A DNA stretch of 22,587 nt from a virus: positions 1 to 22,587 of IMG/VR virus record IMGVR_UViG_3300027754_003625; one strand, 5' to 3'. This document shows positions 1 to 6,875 of this stretch, in pieces. How positions within the stretch are numbered: the first letter of the stretch is position 1; every line of letters begins with the position of its first letter. Position numbers and translations under genes: made by a program. The notes under the pieces are model-generated. The model was not told where the DNA came from. It saw only the letters and a program-made list of their open reading frames with translations, and searched no databases.

Positions 1-24
1 ACCTGATTCTAATAATGCTCCCAT
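1..24 (-). CDS. 5' end of the next head gene, possibly the major capsid protein (partial)
   Basis: Only eight codons are visible, reading MGALLESG from an ATG at 22-24, and the frame runs off the window edge. The position is the reason to call it: in T4-like phages the major capsid gene (gp23) directly follows the protease and scaffold genes, and this start lies 46 nt beyond the scaffold stop codon. The spacer is T-rich on the plus strand and contains no strong hairpin, so read-through from the scaffold gene is plausible. Eight residues cannot identify a family, so the capsid identity is inferred from gene order alone. Confidence 0.45.
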
Positions 25-69
25 TTTAGTTTTTTTTTGTTTTTTTTTTGTTTAGTTTATTTTTATGTT

Positions 70-1518
70 TTATTTCATTTTAGACATTAAGTCTTTCATT
101 CTAAGGAATTGAGGATTTTCATAAGTTTTGTTCTCAATTAAGTTAATCGCTGAACCTGTCGTTGGTGCGTTTTCAATTTTACGCTCAAATGATTCATTCA
201 TTGATTGACTTGTTGTAGGTGAAAGTTCGTCTTTAATGGTTTTGTACAAACCTTTAGATTCTTTGATTGATTCTACACCATCAAATCTTCTTAAAATATT
301 GATTTTTTCTTGTTTTGATGTTGAGTGTTCAGTGAACAAACGTGTAGCGTATGCTAAGTTTGAGTTGAATACCGCAACTTCATTCAATTTATTTCTGAAG
401 ATGTTTAATGCTTTTCTGTATTCTTCATTCTTTTCTCTAAGAACTTGTACTTCTTTTGTGTTACTTTCTTTAAGTGCCATGTTAAATGCTGAGTGAGCTC
501 TTGGTTTTGGTAAACCACCTTTTCTACCCGCAATACTACCTGTACCTAATGTCCGTACACCTTCTTTGGTTTCCGCTTTTTTGACCATCTTGTTTTTTCC
601 AAGTTTGTCACCTAAGTTTTCACCTTCCTTATATTCAAATTTTGCTTTACCCGTACCAACCGCTCTAGGACCTTGTTTCATTTTTGTTTTGAAACCTGTT
701 CCTTGATTTGGATTTTTAGAGTAAACTTTTACGTTAGGACCTTTTCCCATTCCAACTCCTTTTGGTTTGATAGTTTTCTTACCTGACTTAGATTCGTACA
801 TATTCATTTCATCCATGTCGTATTCTTCTTCCATGTCGTATTCTTCTTCCATGTCATCATCAAATGAGATTTCATAAACAACTTCAGATTCACCATCCAT
901 TTCGTCTTCTTCACCAAATTCAGATGAACTAAATTCATCGTCTTCAGAATCTCCAAAAGAGTCATCCTCGTTAAAAACTTTTTCAACGATTTCATCGATA
1001 GATTCAAATTCGTCAGAATATTCTTCGTCCTCATCAACCTCCATGTTGTCATCGTCGCCAAACATTTCATTAAACTCCATGCCTTCCTCTTCAACTCCTT
1101 CACCAACAATCATATATTCTTTGTTTGCTTGGGTATCCTTAAGATTGATATTACCGCCAGCGTCTTTCGTTACTACGATATTATCATCAGGTCCCATCAA
1201 TTGGAATACACGAAGAACTTCTTCGTCTGATTTGTCAGTTAAGTCGATAGGTTCTGCCATGTCATCATCTGACATGTCTTCGTCTTCAACGTCTGTATCT
1301 TGGTTATCAACATCCATGTCCATGTCATCCATGTCCATATCCGCATCGTCTTCAACCTCGTCATCTGATTCTTGTTCAAATAGAGATTCTTTTACCAATT
1401 CTTTGATTTCTTGCGACATTGTTGAAGCAAGTATTCCTTTTGCGTTTTCGGCAACCGCTTCTTCCAAATTTTTCATTTGAATGATTGCATCTTCTACTAA
1501 TGATTTTTCTTTTGCCAT
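70..1518 (-). CDS. Acidic prohead core / scaffolding protein (T4 gp22-like position)
   Basis: A 482-residue protein. The N-terminal half is extremely rich in Asp, Glu and Met, with tandem runs such as MDMDDMDMD and the repeated block EEEYDM. The middle (about residues 240-340) is basic and Gly/Lys-rich, and the C-terminal 120 residues are predicted helical or coiled coil (around EKNEEYRKALNIFRNKLNEV). Scaffolding core proteins of T4-like phages (gp22) fill the prohead, are acidic and helical, and are degraded by the gp21 protease. This gene sits just after a gp21-like protease and before the presumed capsid gene, so the role is inferred from position and composition. The open frame extends to a TTG at 1554, but the ATG at 1518 is preferred because an ATATTTATA promoter-like motif lies 22 nt upstream of it. 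No catalytic motif is visible. Confidence 0.6.
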   Translation of the reverse strand: MAKEKSLVEDAIIQMKNLEEAVAENAKGILASTMSQEIKELVKESLFEQESDDEVEDDADMDMDDMDMDVDNQDTDVEDEDMSDDDMAEPIDLTDKSDEEVLRVFQLMGPDDNIVVTKDAGGNINLKDTQANKEYMIVGEGVEEEGMEFNEMFGDDDNMEVDEDEEYSDEFESIDEIVEKVFNEDDSFGDSEDDEFSSSEFGEEDEMDGESEVVYEISFDDDMEEEYDMEEEYDMDEMNMYESKSGKKTIKPKGVGMGKGPNVKVYSKNPNQGTGFKTKMKQGPRAVGTGKAKFEYKEGENLGDKLGKNKMVKKAETKEGVRTLGTGSIAGRKGGLPKPRAHSAFNMALKESNTKEVQVLREKNEEYRKALNIFRNKLNEVAVFNSNLAYATRLFTEHSTSKQEKINILRRFDGVESIKESKGLYKTIKDELSPTTSQSMNESFERKIENAPTTGSAINLIENKTYENPQFLRMKDLMSKMK

Positions 1519-1539
1519 TGTGAGTTTTATATTTTTATA

Positions 1540-1548
1540 TATAAATAT
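1540..1548 (-). promoter_or_regulatory. ATATTTATA motif upstream of the scaffold gene
   Basis: ATATTTATA on the sense strand, 22 nt before the preferred ATG and followed by an A-rich leader. It belongs to a recurrent set of sites in this window just upstream of start codons; a phage-specific promoter is inferred. Confidence 0.5.
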
Positions 1549-1606
1549 TACCAATTGTGAAAAAAGTTTAATTTAACTCAATTCCAATCCGTTTATTTAT
1601 TAATTA

Positions 1607-1615
1607 ATAAATATC
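1607..1615 (-). promoter_or_regulatory. Second ATATTTATT motif, after the terminator of the small upstream gene
   Basis: GATATTTATT on the sense strand lies between the terminator at 1628-1662 and the scaffold gene, 89 nt before its ATG. A variant of the recurrent motif; it may be a second start point for the scaffold and capsid transcript. Confidence 0.35.
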
Positions 1616-1627
1616 ACCCATTTGACA

Positions 1628-1662
1628 AAAAATAAAAAAGGAGACCTTTTGGGTCTCCTTTT
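1628..1662 (-). terminator. Rho-independent terminator after the 71-residue gene
   Basis: Perfect 11-bp stem AAAAGGAGACC / GGTCTCCTTTT with a 5-nt loop. On the minus strand it is followed by a T-rich run (TTTTTTATTTTTTG). It lies 22 nt after the stop codon of the 71-residue gene and separates it from the scaffold gene. The symmetrical A/T flanks could also stop plus-strand transcripts. Confidence 0.85.
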
Positions 1663-1683
1663 AATTTATTATTGAAATTTAAT

Positions 1684-1899
1684 TTACTCTATTACTTCAT
1701 TAATTTTACTTTCAACAATTGCCGTAATTCTCCAATCTTGGGTATACGACCCGAAAATCTTAGTTACTTTTGCCTCAACATCAGTTGGGGTGAATCCGTT
1801 CACTAATTTTTCTTCTCTTAATTTTTTAATTTTTCCTGATTCAGAATCTACTGAATCAATTGTAACTTTTGCTACGAAATACTTTTCTCCTTGTTCCAT
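1684..1899 (-). CDS. Small DUF4494-like protein
   Basis: A 71-residue protein with an alternating beta-rich N-terminal half (KYFVAKVTIDSVD, then KKLREEKLVNGFTPTDVEAKV) and a second beta segment (DWRITAIVESKINEVIE). The layout 'aromatic-x-x-K-V, charged linker, E-x-L-V-x-x-x-x-x-T-x-x-E-A' resembles the DUF4494 family of short proteins common in Bacteroidota. That is recognition by pattern and not verified. It lies 16 nt after the protease stop, so it is probably co-transcribed with the protease, and it is closed off by the terminator at 1628-1662. Function unknown; a DUF4494 relative in the head operon may have come from the host. Confidence 0.65.
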   Translation of the reverse strand: MEQGEKYFVAKVTIDSVDSESGKIKKLREEKLVNGFTPTDVEAKVTKIFGSYTQDWRITAIVESKINEVIE

Positions 1900-1915
1900 G
1901 TTTAATAATTTTTTT

Positions 1916-2638
1916 TTATCTGTTTCCTAAATAATCGTTCAATTTTTTCATTAAGTCAAGCGATTTGTTTCCTGAATCCCCAACATGTCTTTCTACCGAC
2001 ATTCTTTTTTCTTCTTCAATGTTCTCTTCAAAATTACCTTTATCTTCTTTATTTAAGAAAAGATACGCTCCTGGTGTTGATGGAGAAGAAACTAAGTCAA
2101 AACAGATTAACTCAAAATCGTCTTGTACTTCATTCTGTTCACCAATCTTTTTTAAAGACCCAACACCTCTTGATGAGATACCAAGGGTTACACCTTGTCT
2201 TAAGTAGTTTGCCGCCATATCTCCTTTAGTCGATACAATTCCTCTTTCGTGGAATCCTGGACTTGTCAATAATTTTAATTTACCCATTAAGGTTGGTCCT
2301 TCCCACCAAACATCTGTAATTAAATGAGACACTCGGTCTAAATCAATTAGTGATGATTCGGGGTGATTTAACTCAGATAAAGAGGTTCCCTTTTGGATTA
2401 GTTTTTTATAATTGTCCGCTTCTCTTTTAAGGATACGTTCAGGATATATTCTACCGTTTCTATTAGGTGTATTATATTTTTGTAAAACCGCATAAAACTC
2501 AAATGGTTTAGAATGGTCCAACATATTCGTTGATTCTAATATGTAAGAATTTTGTTCACTTTTTGGTGAAATATACCCAGCATCGTATTCAACAAGAATT
2601 AATTTTTTATTTATTTCATTTTTAATATTAATATACAT
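1916..2638 (-). CDS. Prohead core protease, T4 gp21-like serine protease
   Basis: A 240-residue protease of the T4 gp21 type, which matures the prohead by cleaving scaffold and capsid proteins. Diagnostic segments are FYAVLQKYNTPNRNGRIYP near the N-terminus, SELNHPES carrying the candidate catalytic His (residue 92 from this start), and TLGISSRGVGSL carrying the candidate catalytic Ser (155 or 156), then LVSSPSTPGAYLF. This order matches the His-Ser arrangement known for these proteases. The frame also opens at a GTG (2677), but the first ATG at 2638 is preferred; it overlaps the end of the homing endonuclease gene by 11 nt. Gene order (portal upstream, acidic scaffold downstream) agrees with the assignment. 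The C-terminal 35 residues are charged and poorly conserved-looking. Confidence 0.92.
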   Translation of the reverse strand: MYINIKNEINKKLILVEYDAGYISPKSEQNSYILESTNMLDHSKPFEFYAVLQKYNTPNRNGRIYPERILKREADNYKKLIQKGTSLSELNHPESSLIDLDRVSHLITDVWWEGPTLMGKLKLLTSPGFHERGIVSTKGDMAANYLRQGVTLGISSRGVGSLKKIGEQNEVQDDFELICFDLVSSPSTPGAYLFLNKEDKGNFEENIEEEKRMSVERHVGDSGNKSLDLMKKLNDYLGNR

Positions 2639-3314
2639 TGTCGTTTTGTTTAAATTTCCATTTATAACCTCCAGCACTTTTTCTTTGATTATTACAAACC
2701 ATTCTGATTGTGTTTCGATTTATTAATAAATACTCGGAAACTTCCTTTAATGATTTCCATTCTTTTAATATGTTACCATCTAACGAATATTGGATAACTG
2801 GTTTATATTTAGATTCAATACAGTACTTGGATTGTTTTTTACCAAACATAGAATTATTTTTGCCTTTTCTTTTTTCGGATAACAATTTTCTACCCTCATC
2901 AGACATTTTTCTTTTTTTTGCCGATTCGCTCATTAATTTTATCGTTTTACTACTAAAAACTCTATTTTTTAATTTTTGAGAAATTAACTTATTAACCTCA
3001 TCTCCAAAATTACCTCCATCCCCACCATCTGTTAAATTTGTTAATTTACACCCAAGTTTTTTATAATGAGAAATCCATTTTTTTTCAGAATCACTCCATT
3101 CATTTTTTTCAACAATATCAATAATTTCCATGATTGGTAGGTTTCCTGATTTAAGTAGACCATTAATCCAATTATTTTTATAGGTGTTTTTGTATTTAGA
3201 CTTACGAATATGTTCCGTTAATCTATTATTTGGGTCATCTGATTTACCAATGTATTTAATATCTAAAGTTATTGGGTCCTTTAATAAATAAATAAAAGTT
3301 ACTGTATTATTCAT
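2628..3314 (-). CDS. GIY-YIG homing endonuclease, free-standing, with NUMOD domains
   Basis: A 228-residue protein. The GIY-YIG nuclease domain is at the N-terminus: FIYLL at about residues 7-11 and KYIG at 20-23, followed by the Arg of NNRLTEHIRKSK. The middle has an NUMOD3-like motif (GKNNSMFGKKQS), and the C-terminus has an NUMOD1-like DNA-binding helix-turn-helix (PVIQYSLDGNILKEW, then SEYLLINRNTIRMVC). Such enzymes cut intron-less or gene-less alleles and spread themselves. It sits between two head genes, and its last 11 nt overlap the protease start, so it has been fitted tightly into the operon. The frame opens upstream at a TTG (3329), but the ATG at 3314 follows an ATATTTATT motif by 13 nt and gives the usual N-terminus for the domain. 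Confidence 0.92.
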   Translation of the reverse strand: MNNTVTFIYLLKDPITLDIKYIGKSDDPNNRLTEHIRKSKYKNTYKNNWINGLLKSGNLPIMEIIDIVEKNEWSDSEKKWISHYKKLGCKLTNLTDGGDGGNFGDEVNKLISQKLKNRVFSSKTIKLMSESAKKRKMSDEGRKLLSEKRKGKNNSMFGKKQSKYCIESKYKPVIQYSLDGNILKEWKSLKEVSEYLLINRNTIRMVCNNQRKSAGGYKWKFKQNDNVY

Positions 3315-3327
3315 TTGTTTATTTAAC

Positions 3328-3336
3328 AATAAATAT
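3328..3336 (-). promoter_or_regulatory. ATATTTATT motif upstream of the homing endonuclease
   Basis: TAATATTTATTG on the sense strand, ending 13 nt before the preferred ATG and overlapping the stop codon of the preceding gene. One-base variant of the recurrent ATATTTATA motif. Confidence 0.4.
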
Positions 3337-3806
3337 TAAAGATTATCTATTTGTGTTACTAATTCTTTTCTTTTACCATTTTTAGTTGGGTAAAACTTAA
3401 AGTATTCGTGTTCATTAAAACTTCGTTGTAGAATGTCTTTTGTCATTTTTTTCAGAGAATCTCGTAATCTAATTGATTTGAAGTCTGTTTCTTGTTCTTT
3501 TAGGTAAATGTTAATTTCTAAATTTAAGAATGATTTTTTTCCTGTAGACAATCCACTTGACCGTAAATCTAAATCAACAATAAAGTTATCGTCAAATAAG
3601 TGTCTATCAATACTACCATGTACAATGTGTCTTATTTCCCGACTTAGATTTAAAACAACCCTGTTCCAATTCTCTGTGTCTTTTATTGGTTCTACCCATG
3701 TTTGAAGATTTAAATAAAGTGATTTAAAGTTTATTGAGTCTACCGTGCCATACACGACTTTTGTAGACTTGAATCCTTGGATTTGTGAGGTTTTCCCCTT
3801 TTTCAT
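3336..3806 (-). CDS. Uncharacterised head-module protein (156 aa)
   Basis: Not recognised. It is a compact, mixed alpha/beta protein with a basic N-terminus (MKKGKTSQIQGFKSTKV) and regular hydrophobic spacing (SLYLNLQTWVEPI, FIVDLDLRSSGL, SFLNLEINIYLKE), which suggests a globular beta-containing fold. There is no signal peptide or membrane segment. It lies in the head operon between the portal-proximal genes and the prohead protease, where T4 carries small core genes (gp67, gp68). Composition does not resemble those proteins, so no equivalence is claimed. Its stop overlaps the motif in front of the endonuclease gene, and its start is preceded on the minus strand by the bS21 gene on the opposite strand. 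The start is the only ATG near the frame's beginning and is preceded by an AT-rich leader. Confidence 0.75.
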   Translation of the reverse strand: MKKGKTSQIQGFKSTKVVYGTVDSINFKSLYLNLQTWVEPIKDTENWNRVVLNLSREIRHIVHGSIDRHLFDDNFIVDLDLRSSGLSTGKKSFLNLEINIYLKEQETDFKSIRLRDSLKKMTKDILQRSFNEHEYFKFYPTKNGKRKELVTQIDNL

Positions 3807-3886
3807 TAATTTCCATATTTTTATAGTTTATTTTCCAAAAAAATAGGTATTATTGTTCCAATAGTCAAAATAAATTAAAATGGAAA

Positions 3887-3898
3887 GATATTTGTAAT
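3887..3898 (+). promoter_or_regulatory. GATATTTGTAAT motif abutting the bS21 start
   Basis: One base different from GATATTTATAAT, the form of the phage motif found before the 238-residue gene at 4089-4805. It ends 2 nt before the bS21 ATG, so if it acts as a -10 element the mRNA would be leaderless or nearly so. It also resembles the host -7 box (TAnnTTTG) except for its first base, without a convincing -33 box. Confidence 0.4.
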
Positions 3899-3900
3899 AT

Positions 3901-4092
3901 ATGCTAATAATCAAAGTGGAAAAGGGTAATCTTGAAAGAGCCCTAAAAATGTACAAAAGTAAGGTCATTAAAACAAGACAAATGTCTGAATTAAATGGAC
4001 GTAAAACATTCGTTAAAAATTCTGTGAAAAATAGAGAAATAATGAAGAAATCAAAATACGTTCAACAAAAGTTTAAATCTAACGAAGATTAA
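3901..4092 (+). CDS. rpsU: Phage-encoded small-subunit ribosomal protein bS21
   Basis: A 63-residue basic protein that reads as bS21. It starts with MLII, then GNLERALKMYKSKVIKT (the conserved ERALK..K.K..KT block), then GRKTFVKNSVKNRE (the R-F-x-K-x-S-x-x-x-R block), and ends in a Lys-rich helix with Tyr53. bS21 binds the 30S platform next to the 16S rRNA 3' tail. In Flavobacterium ribosomes it helps sequester the anti-Shine-Dalgarno sequence, so a phage copy could change initiation on host ribosomes. It is the only plus-strand gene in the head region. Its stop codon overlaps that of the opposing gene tail to tail (4 nt shared). No Shine-Dalgarno is seen; GGAAAG lies too far upstream at 3882-3887. 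Phage bS21 homologues are known from metagenomic phages. Confidence 0.9.
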   Translation: MLIIKVEKGNLERALKMYKSKVIKTRQMSELNGRKTFVKNSVKNREIMKKSKYVQQKFKSNED

Positions 4093-4805
4093 AGAGTTTC
4101 TTTAAGATTTTTTAATTTAAAATAAGATAGTTTGTCATACTTTTCTGATTCAACTTTTTCAATTGTTTCGGTAATCGTATTTAATGTACCGATATCAGAA
4201 TCTTCTTGCAACGCTTTTAATTTTACAATTACCTCTCCTTTAATTGAATCAAAATTTTCTTTTAAGACAGAATCGTCTGTAGATAAAAATTTCATTAAAT
4301 CTTTCTTTTCAGATTCATTTAATCCATTAATATAACTTGAGATTGTTTTATTTGCAACACTCACCATGGTAGTTAGTGGTAATTGTATAATTTCTTTATT
4401 AATTGGTTTGGGAACCATTAAAGATTCTTTAATCAATTTTTTACTTTTGATTTTAGATTCGATAGTTAATACGTCAGTTGAAAATAATCCATCAACAGTT
4501 TCGTATAGGTTTTCTGATTTAACATTACCAACCCAAGTCTTTAGATTATTTAACTCAGAAGATTTAATTTTGTTAATGGTATTTTCATACATGGTAATAC
4601 ACTCATGTATATAATCATTAACCGTATTTTCCTTTAAACCTTTCTTAGAACTTAATTCATCGTATAGATAAAATATCTTACTGATATTTTTATTCTCTAA
4701 TACTAATTTTTTAAAATTTTTTAATTCATCTTTAAAAGTATCGTTAGAATATGATTCTAATAAAACTTTTTCTATCTTAGATTTTAATATACCAAACTTA
4801 ATCAT
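4089..4805 (-). CDS. Uncharacterised, mostly helical head-module protein (238 aa)
   Basis: Not recognised. Sequence is Lys/Glu/Leu/Ser-rich and looks almost entirely alpha-helical, with amphipathic stretches (ILKSKIEKVLLESYS at the start, KSKIKSKKLIKESLMVPK in the middle, TITETIEKVESEKYDKL near the end). There are no cysteines and no membrane segment. It follows the portal gene by 22 nt and precedes the protease, the place held by prohead core proteins in T4-like phages, so a core or assembly role is a reasonable guess only. Motifs of the type LLES and IKES resemble the sites favoured by T4-type prohead proteases (small or acidic residues after Leu-x-Glu), but this was not tested. The ATG is 14 nt downstream of an ATATTTATA motif. 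Confidence 0.72.
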   Translation of the reverse strand: MIKFGILKSKIEKVLLESYSNDTFKDELKNFKKLVLENKNISKIFYLYDELSSKKGLKENTVNDYIHECITMYENTINKIKSSELNNLKTWVGNVKSENLYETVDGLFSTDVLTIESKIKSKKLIKESLMVPKPINKEIIQLPLTTMVSVANKTISSYINGLNESEKKDLMKFLSTDDSVLKENFDSIKGEVIVKLKALQEDSDIGTLNTITETIEKVESEKYDKLSYFKLKNLKETL

Positions 4806-4819
4806 TTTCGTTTTTTTAT

Positions 4820-4828
4820 TATAAATAT
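4820..4828 (-). promoter_or_regulatory. ATATTTATA motif upstream of the 238-residue gene
   Basis: GATATTTATAATAAAA on the sense strand, one of the clearest copies, 14 nt before the ATG and touching the portal stop codon. Confidence 0.5.
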
Positions 4829-6645
4829 CAATCTTTTAGAAGTTTACTCAGTTGAGCCTCCATTTCTCCTAAAGAATTTTTTCCCTTGGATAAATCAATA
4901 TATGAATCCTCATCCGTTAATGAGTTTGATTCTAATAGAATTTTTAAGTTATCTCGTTTAAAAGATTCTGGTGTCATTCCCGCACCTTCACCTGGCTCAG
5001 GTGGGGGTGGTGGTGGCATTGATTCTCCTCCCCCTTCATCACCTCCTGGAGGTGGTGGAGCTCCTCCAGCATTTGCGGTTGACCCTGATTTATTACCGTA
5101 TAGTTTGTCAACGTTATCAAATATTCCTGAATGAGTAATGATTGTTGCGGTGTTTGTTAACTCAGCACCAACCGCTTTCTCAATACGTTGTTGTTGTAAA
5201 TCAAGTTTAATTTCTTCATCAGAGAACCCTAATACATGTTTTTTGGCCCATGATACTGATACAGGGGCGATACCTTCGATAGCGGTAACCGCGTCTTTAT
5301 AAAGTATAATCTTCTCTTTCCACAAATCAACTTTTAATAAGTCCGCTTGAGATGATGGGTTAGTTAAACCTAATGTAAAGTTTGATAACTCGTCCTCAAA
5401 CCCTAATAGGAATAAGTGAATGATTGCAATTTTATTCATTTCAGCAATCATACATTTTTGAATTCTATTAATGGTTCTTGCAAAACGAATATCCATTAAC
5501 GATAGATTTTTACCGTCACCAACAATTTCTTCAAAACCTAAAAAAGCTTTAGGAACACGTAGTGCGGTTAATAATTTCTTTTGGATGTATTCTATATCGG
5601 CGATTTCCGATAAGTTCTGTGCCCCTGGTAATGTATCGATAGGATTTGCTTGTGCGGGGTCACGAACAGGAATAAAGTAATCTTGGTCAACCGCCATTTG
5701 GTTGAATCGTAAATCTACGTTTCCTGTATTTTTATCAACAACTTGGTCTCTTTTAAATTTGTTTGCAACACGTTGTACATATGCCTCAACATCTTTATCA
5801 TCCATGTTACCGACAAATACTTTAAATACTCTTCTTTCAGGAGCTCTTGATGTTCTATAAATTAACATCGCGTCTTCAGATAACAATAACTGTTTCCAAA
5901 TACGTCTTGCCTTTTCTAACATGGAAGTACCGTAGGGAAGTTTTCTATCATCACCTAATAATCTAAAGTGAGCAATCTCCCATGAATTGAACTCCATGTC
6001 CTTAGCCTTCCATTTAAATCTTAAACCTTTGTTTTCAATAGGTTCATCAATGTTTTGTTTTGCCGCTTGAGCTGGCATTCCCCTCTCCAAACGTTCAATT
6101 TCGATGTTTGGAAGTTGCATACAACCAACAATACCTTTATCCGAATCTAATTTTAGGTAGACAAAGTTATCGCCATATTTACATGTATTTCTTACCCACA
6201 TAGGTAAGTTTGTATTAATATCTAACACATTATTAAATAAATCGGCTAGTATTGATTTGATTCTTTTTGATTCAGAATAGATTTGTAACATATATCCGTT
6301 CTCATCAACCGTTGTTGATTCTTCACCATAAATGTCTAACGCCGCAGAAATTTCAGGAGTATACTCCATAGATTCGTAATCGTAAAATGATGACAATCTT
6401 GTTGGTTCATAATAAATCGATTGGGTATACATGTTACTCTCAATCTTTGTCCATTGATTTGCTAAGTAATATGTTTGTTGAGCTTGTAATAACTCTTTAT
6501 CGTATTCTTGTTTAGAAGTAGTCTTTAATAAGTCTTTTCTGTCAAACTTATATGTTGGGTAATCCTGATTTAACAGGGCGTTAGGTCCAAATGCGTGGGA
6601 TAACCTTTGCCATACTGTTAAATTTCCATTGTCGTTATTTTCCAT
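4828..6645 (-). CDS. Portal vertex protein, T4 gp20-like
   Basis: A 605-residue portal of the T4 gp20 family, the dodecameric ring at one capsid vertex through which DNA is packaged and where neck and tail attach. The clearest signature is LIYRTSRAPERRVFKVFVGNM (RAPERR at residues 267-272), which is highly conserved in gp20 proteins. Supporting segments are EISAALDIYGEES near residue 100, VRNTCKYGDNFVYLKL near 151, and YIQKKLLTALRVPKAFLGFEE further on. The C-terminal region carries a flexible Gly/Pro stretch (GGAPPPPGG and PPPPPPEPGEG) before a final helical segment (LKILLESNSLTDEDSYIDL), an addition not typical of T4 itself. The start is the ATG at 6643-6645, with an AT-rich leader; the 56-residue gene ends 37 nt upstream. 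Confidence 0.95.
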   Translation of the reverse strand: MENNDNGNLTVWQRLSHAFGPNALLNQDYPTYKFDRKDLLKTTSKQEYDKELLQAQQTYYLANQWTKIESNMYTQSIYYEPTRLSSFYDYESMEYTPEISAALDIYGEESTTVDENGYMLQIYSESKRIKSILADLFNNVLDINTNLPMWVRNTCKYGDNFVYLKLDSDKGIVGCMQLPNIEIERLERGMPAQAAKQNIDEPIENKGLRFKWKAKDMEFNSWEIAHFRLLGDDRKLPYGTSMLEKARRIWKQLLLSEDAMLIYRTSRAPERRVFKVFVGNMDDKDVEAYVQRVANKFKRDQVVDKNTGNVDLRFNQMAVDQDYFIPVRDPAQANPIDTLPGAQNLSEIADIEYIQKKLLTALRVPKAFLGFEEIVGDGKNLSLMDIRFARTINRIQKCMIAEMNKIAIIHLFLLGFEDELSNFTLGLTNPSSQADLLKVDLWKEKIILYKDAVTAIEGIAPVSVSWAKKHVLGFSDEEIKLDLQQQRIEKAVGAELTNTATIITHSGIFDNVDKLYGNKSGSTANAGGAPPPPGGDEGGGESMPPPPPPEPGEGAGMTPESFKRDNLKILLESNSLTDEDSYIDLSKGKNSLGEMEAQLSKLLKD

Positions 6646-6682
6646 ATTCTAAATTTAATTCTTATTAGGGATAACTAAATAG

Positions 6683-6853
6683 TTATGAATTCCCTTTGTT
6701 TTTGGTATTATTATTTGCGTTGTTGTCAGACCCCCCCTGTCGATTAATATTGTTATCTCCACCGGGTTTTACTGAACTTATACCTTGACCAGGAACATTC
6801 AATTTACTTCCATTGAATTTTCTACCTGATTTTTTTCTTCCTACTAATCCCAT
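6683..6853 (-). CDS. Small basic, Gly/Asn-rich protein between terminase and portal (56 aa)
   Basis: A 56-codon frame beginning MGLVGRKKSGRKFNGSKLN and ending in an Asn/Gly/Lys-rich low-complexity tail. The product is basic and probably disordered. No family is recognised. The case for a real gene is its ATATTTATA motif 14 nt upstream with an A-rich leader, its placement in the only substantial gap between terminase and portal, and the same strand as its neighbours. The codons for residues 39-42 include seven consecutive G (C7 on the plus strand at 6731-6737), a possible slippage or sequencing-error site; a shift there would change the last 15 or so residues. It could instead be a conserved leader region, but that seems less likely. 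Confidence 0.62.
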   Translation of the reverse strand: MGLVGRKKSGRKFNGSKLNVPGQGISSVKPGGDNNINRQGGSDNNANNNTKNKGNS

Positions 6854-6866
6854 TGTTTTGTTTTAT

Positions 6867-6875
6867 TATAAATAT
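6867..6875 (-). promoter_or_regulatory. ATATTTATA motif upstream of the 56-residue gene
   Basis: AATATTTATAATAAAA on the sense strand, 14 nt before the ATG and overlapping the last base of the terminase gene. May also drive the portal gene downstream. Confidence 0.5.

Noticed and set aside
1043-1480. Long Ser-rich open frame on the plus strand
   Set aside because: It is the complement of the Asp/Glu-coding repeats of the scaffold gene; such repeats leave the opposite strand open by chance.
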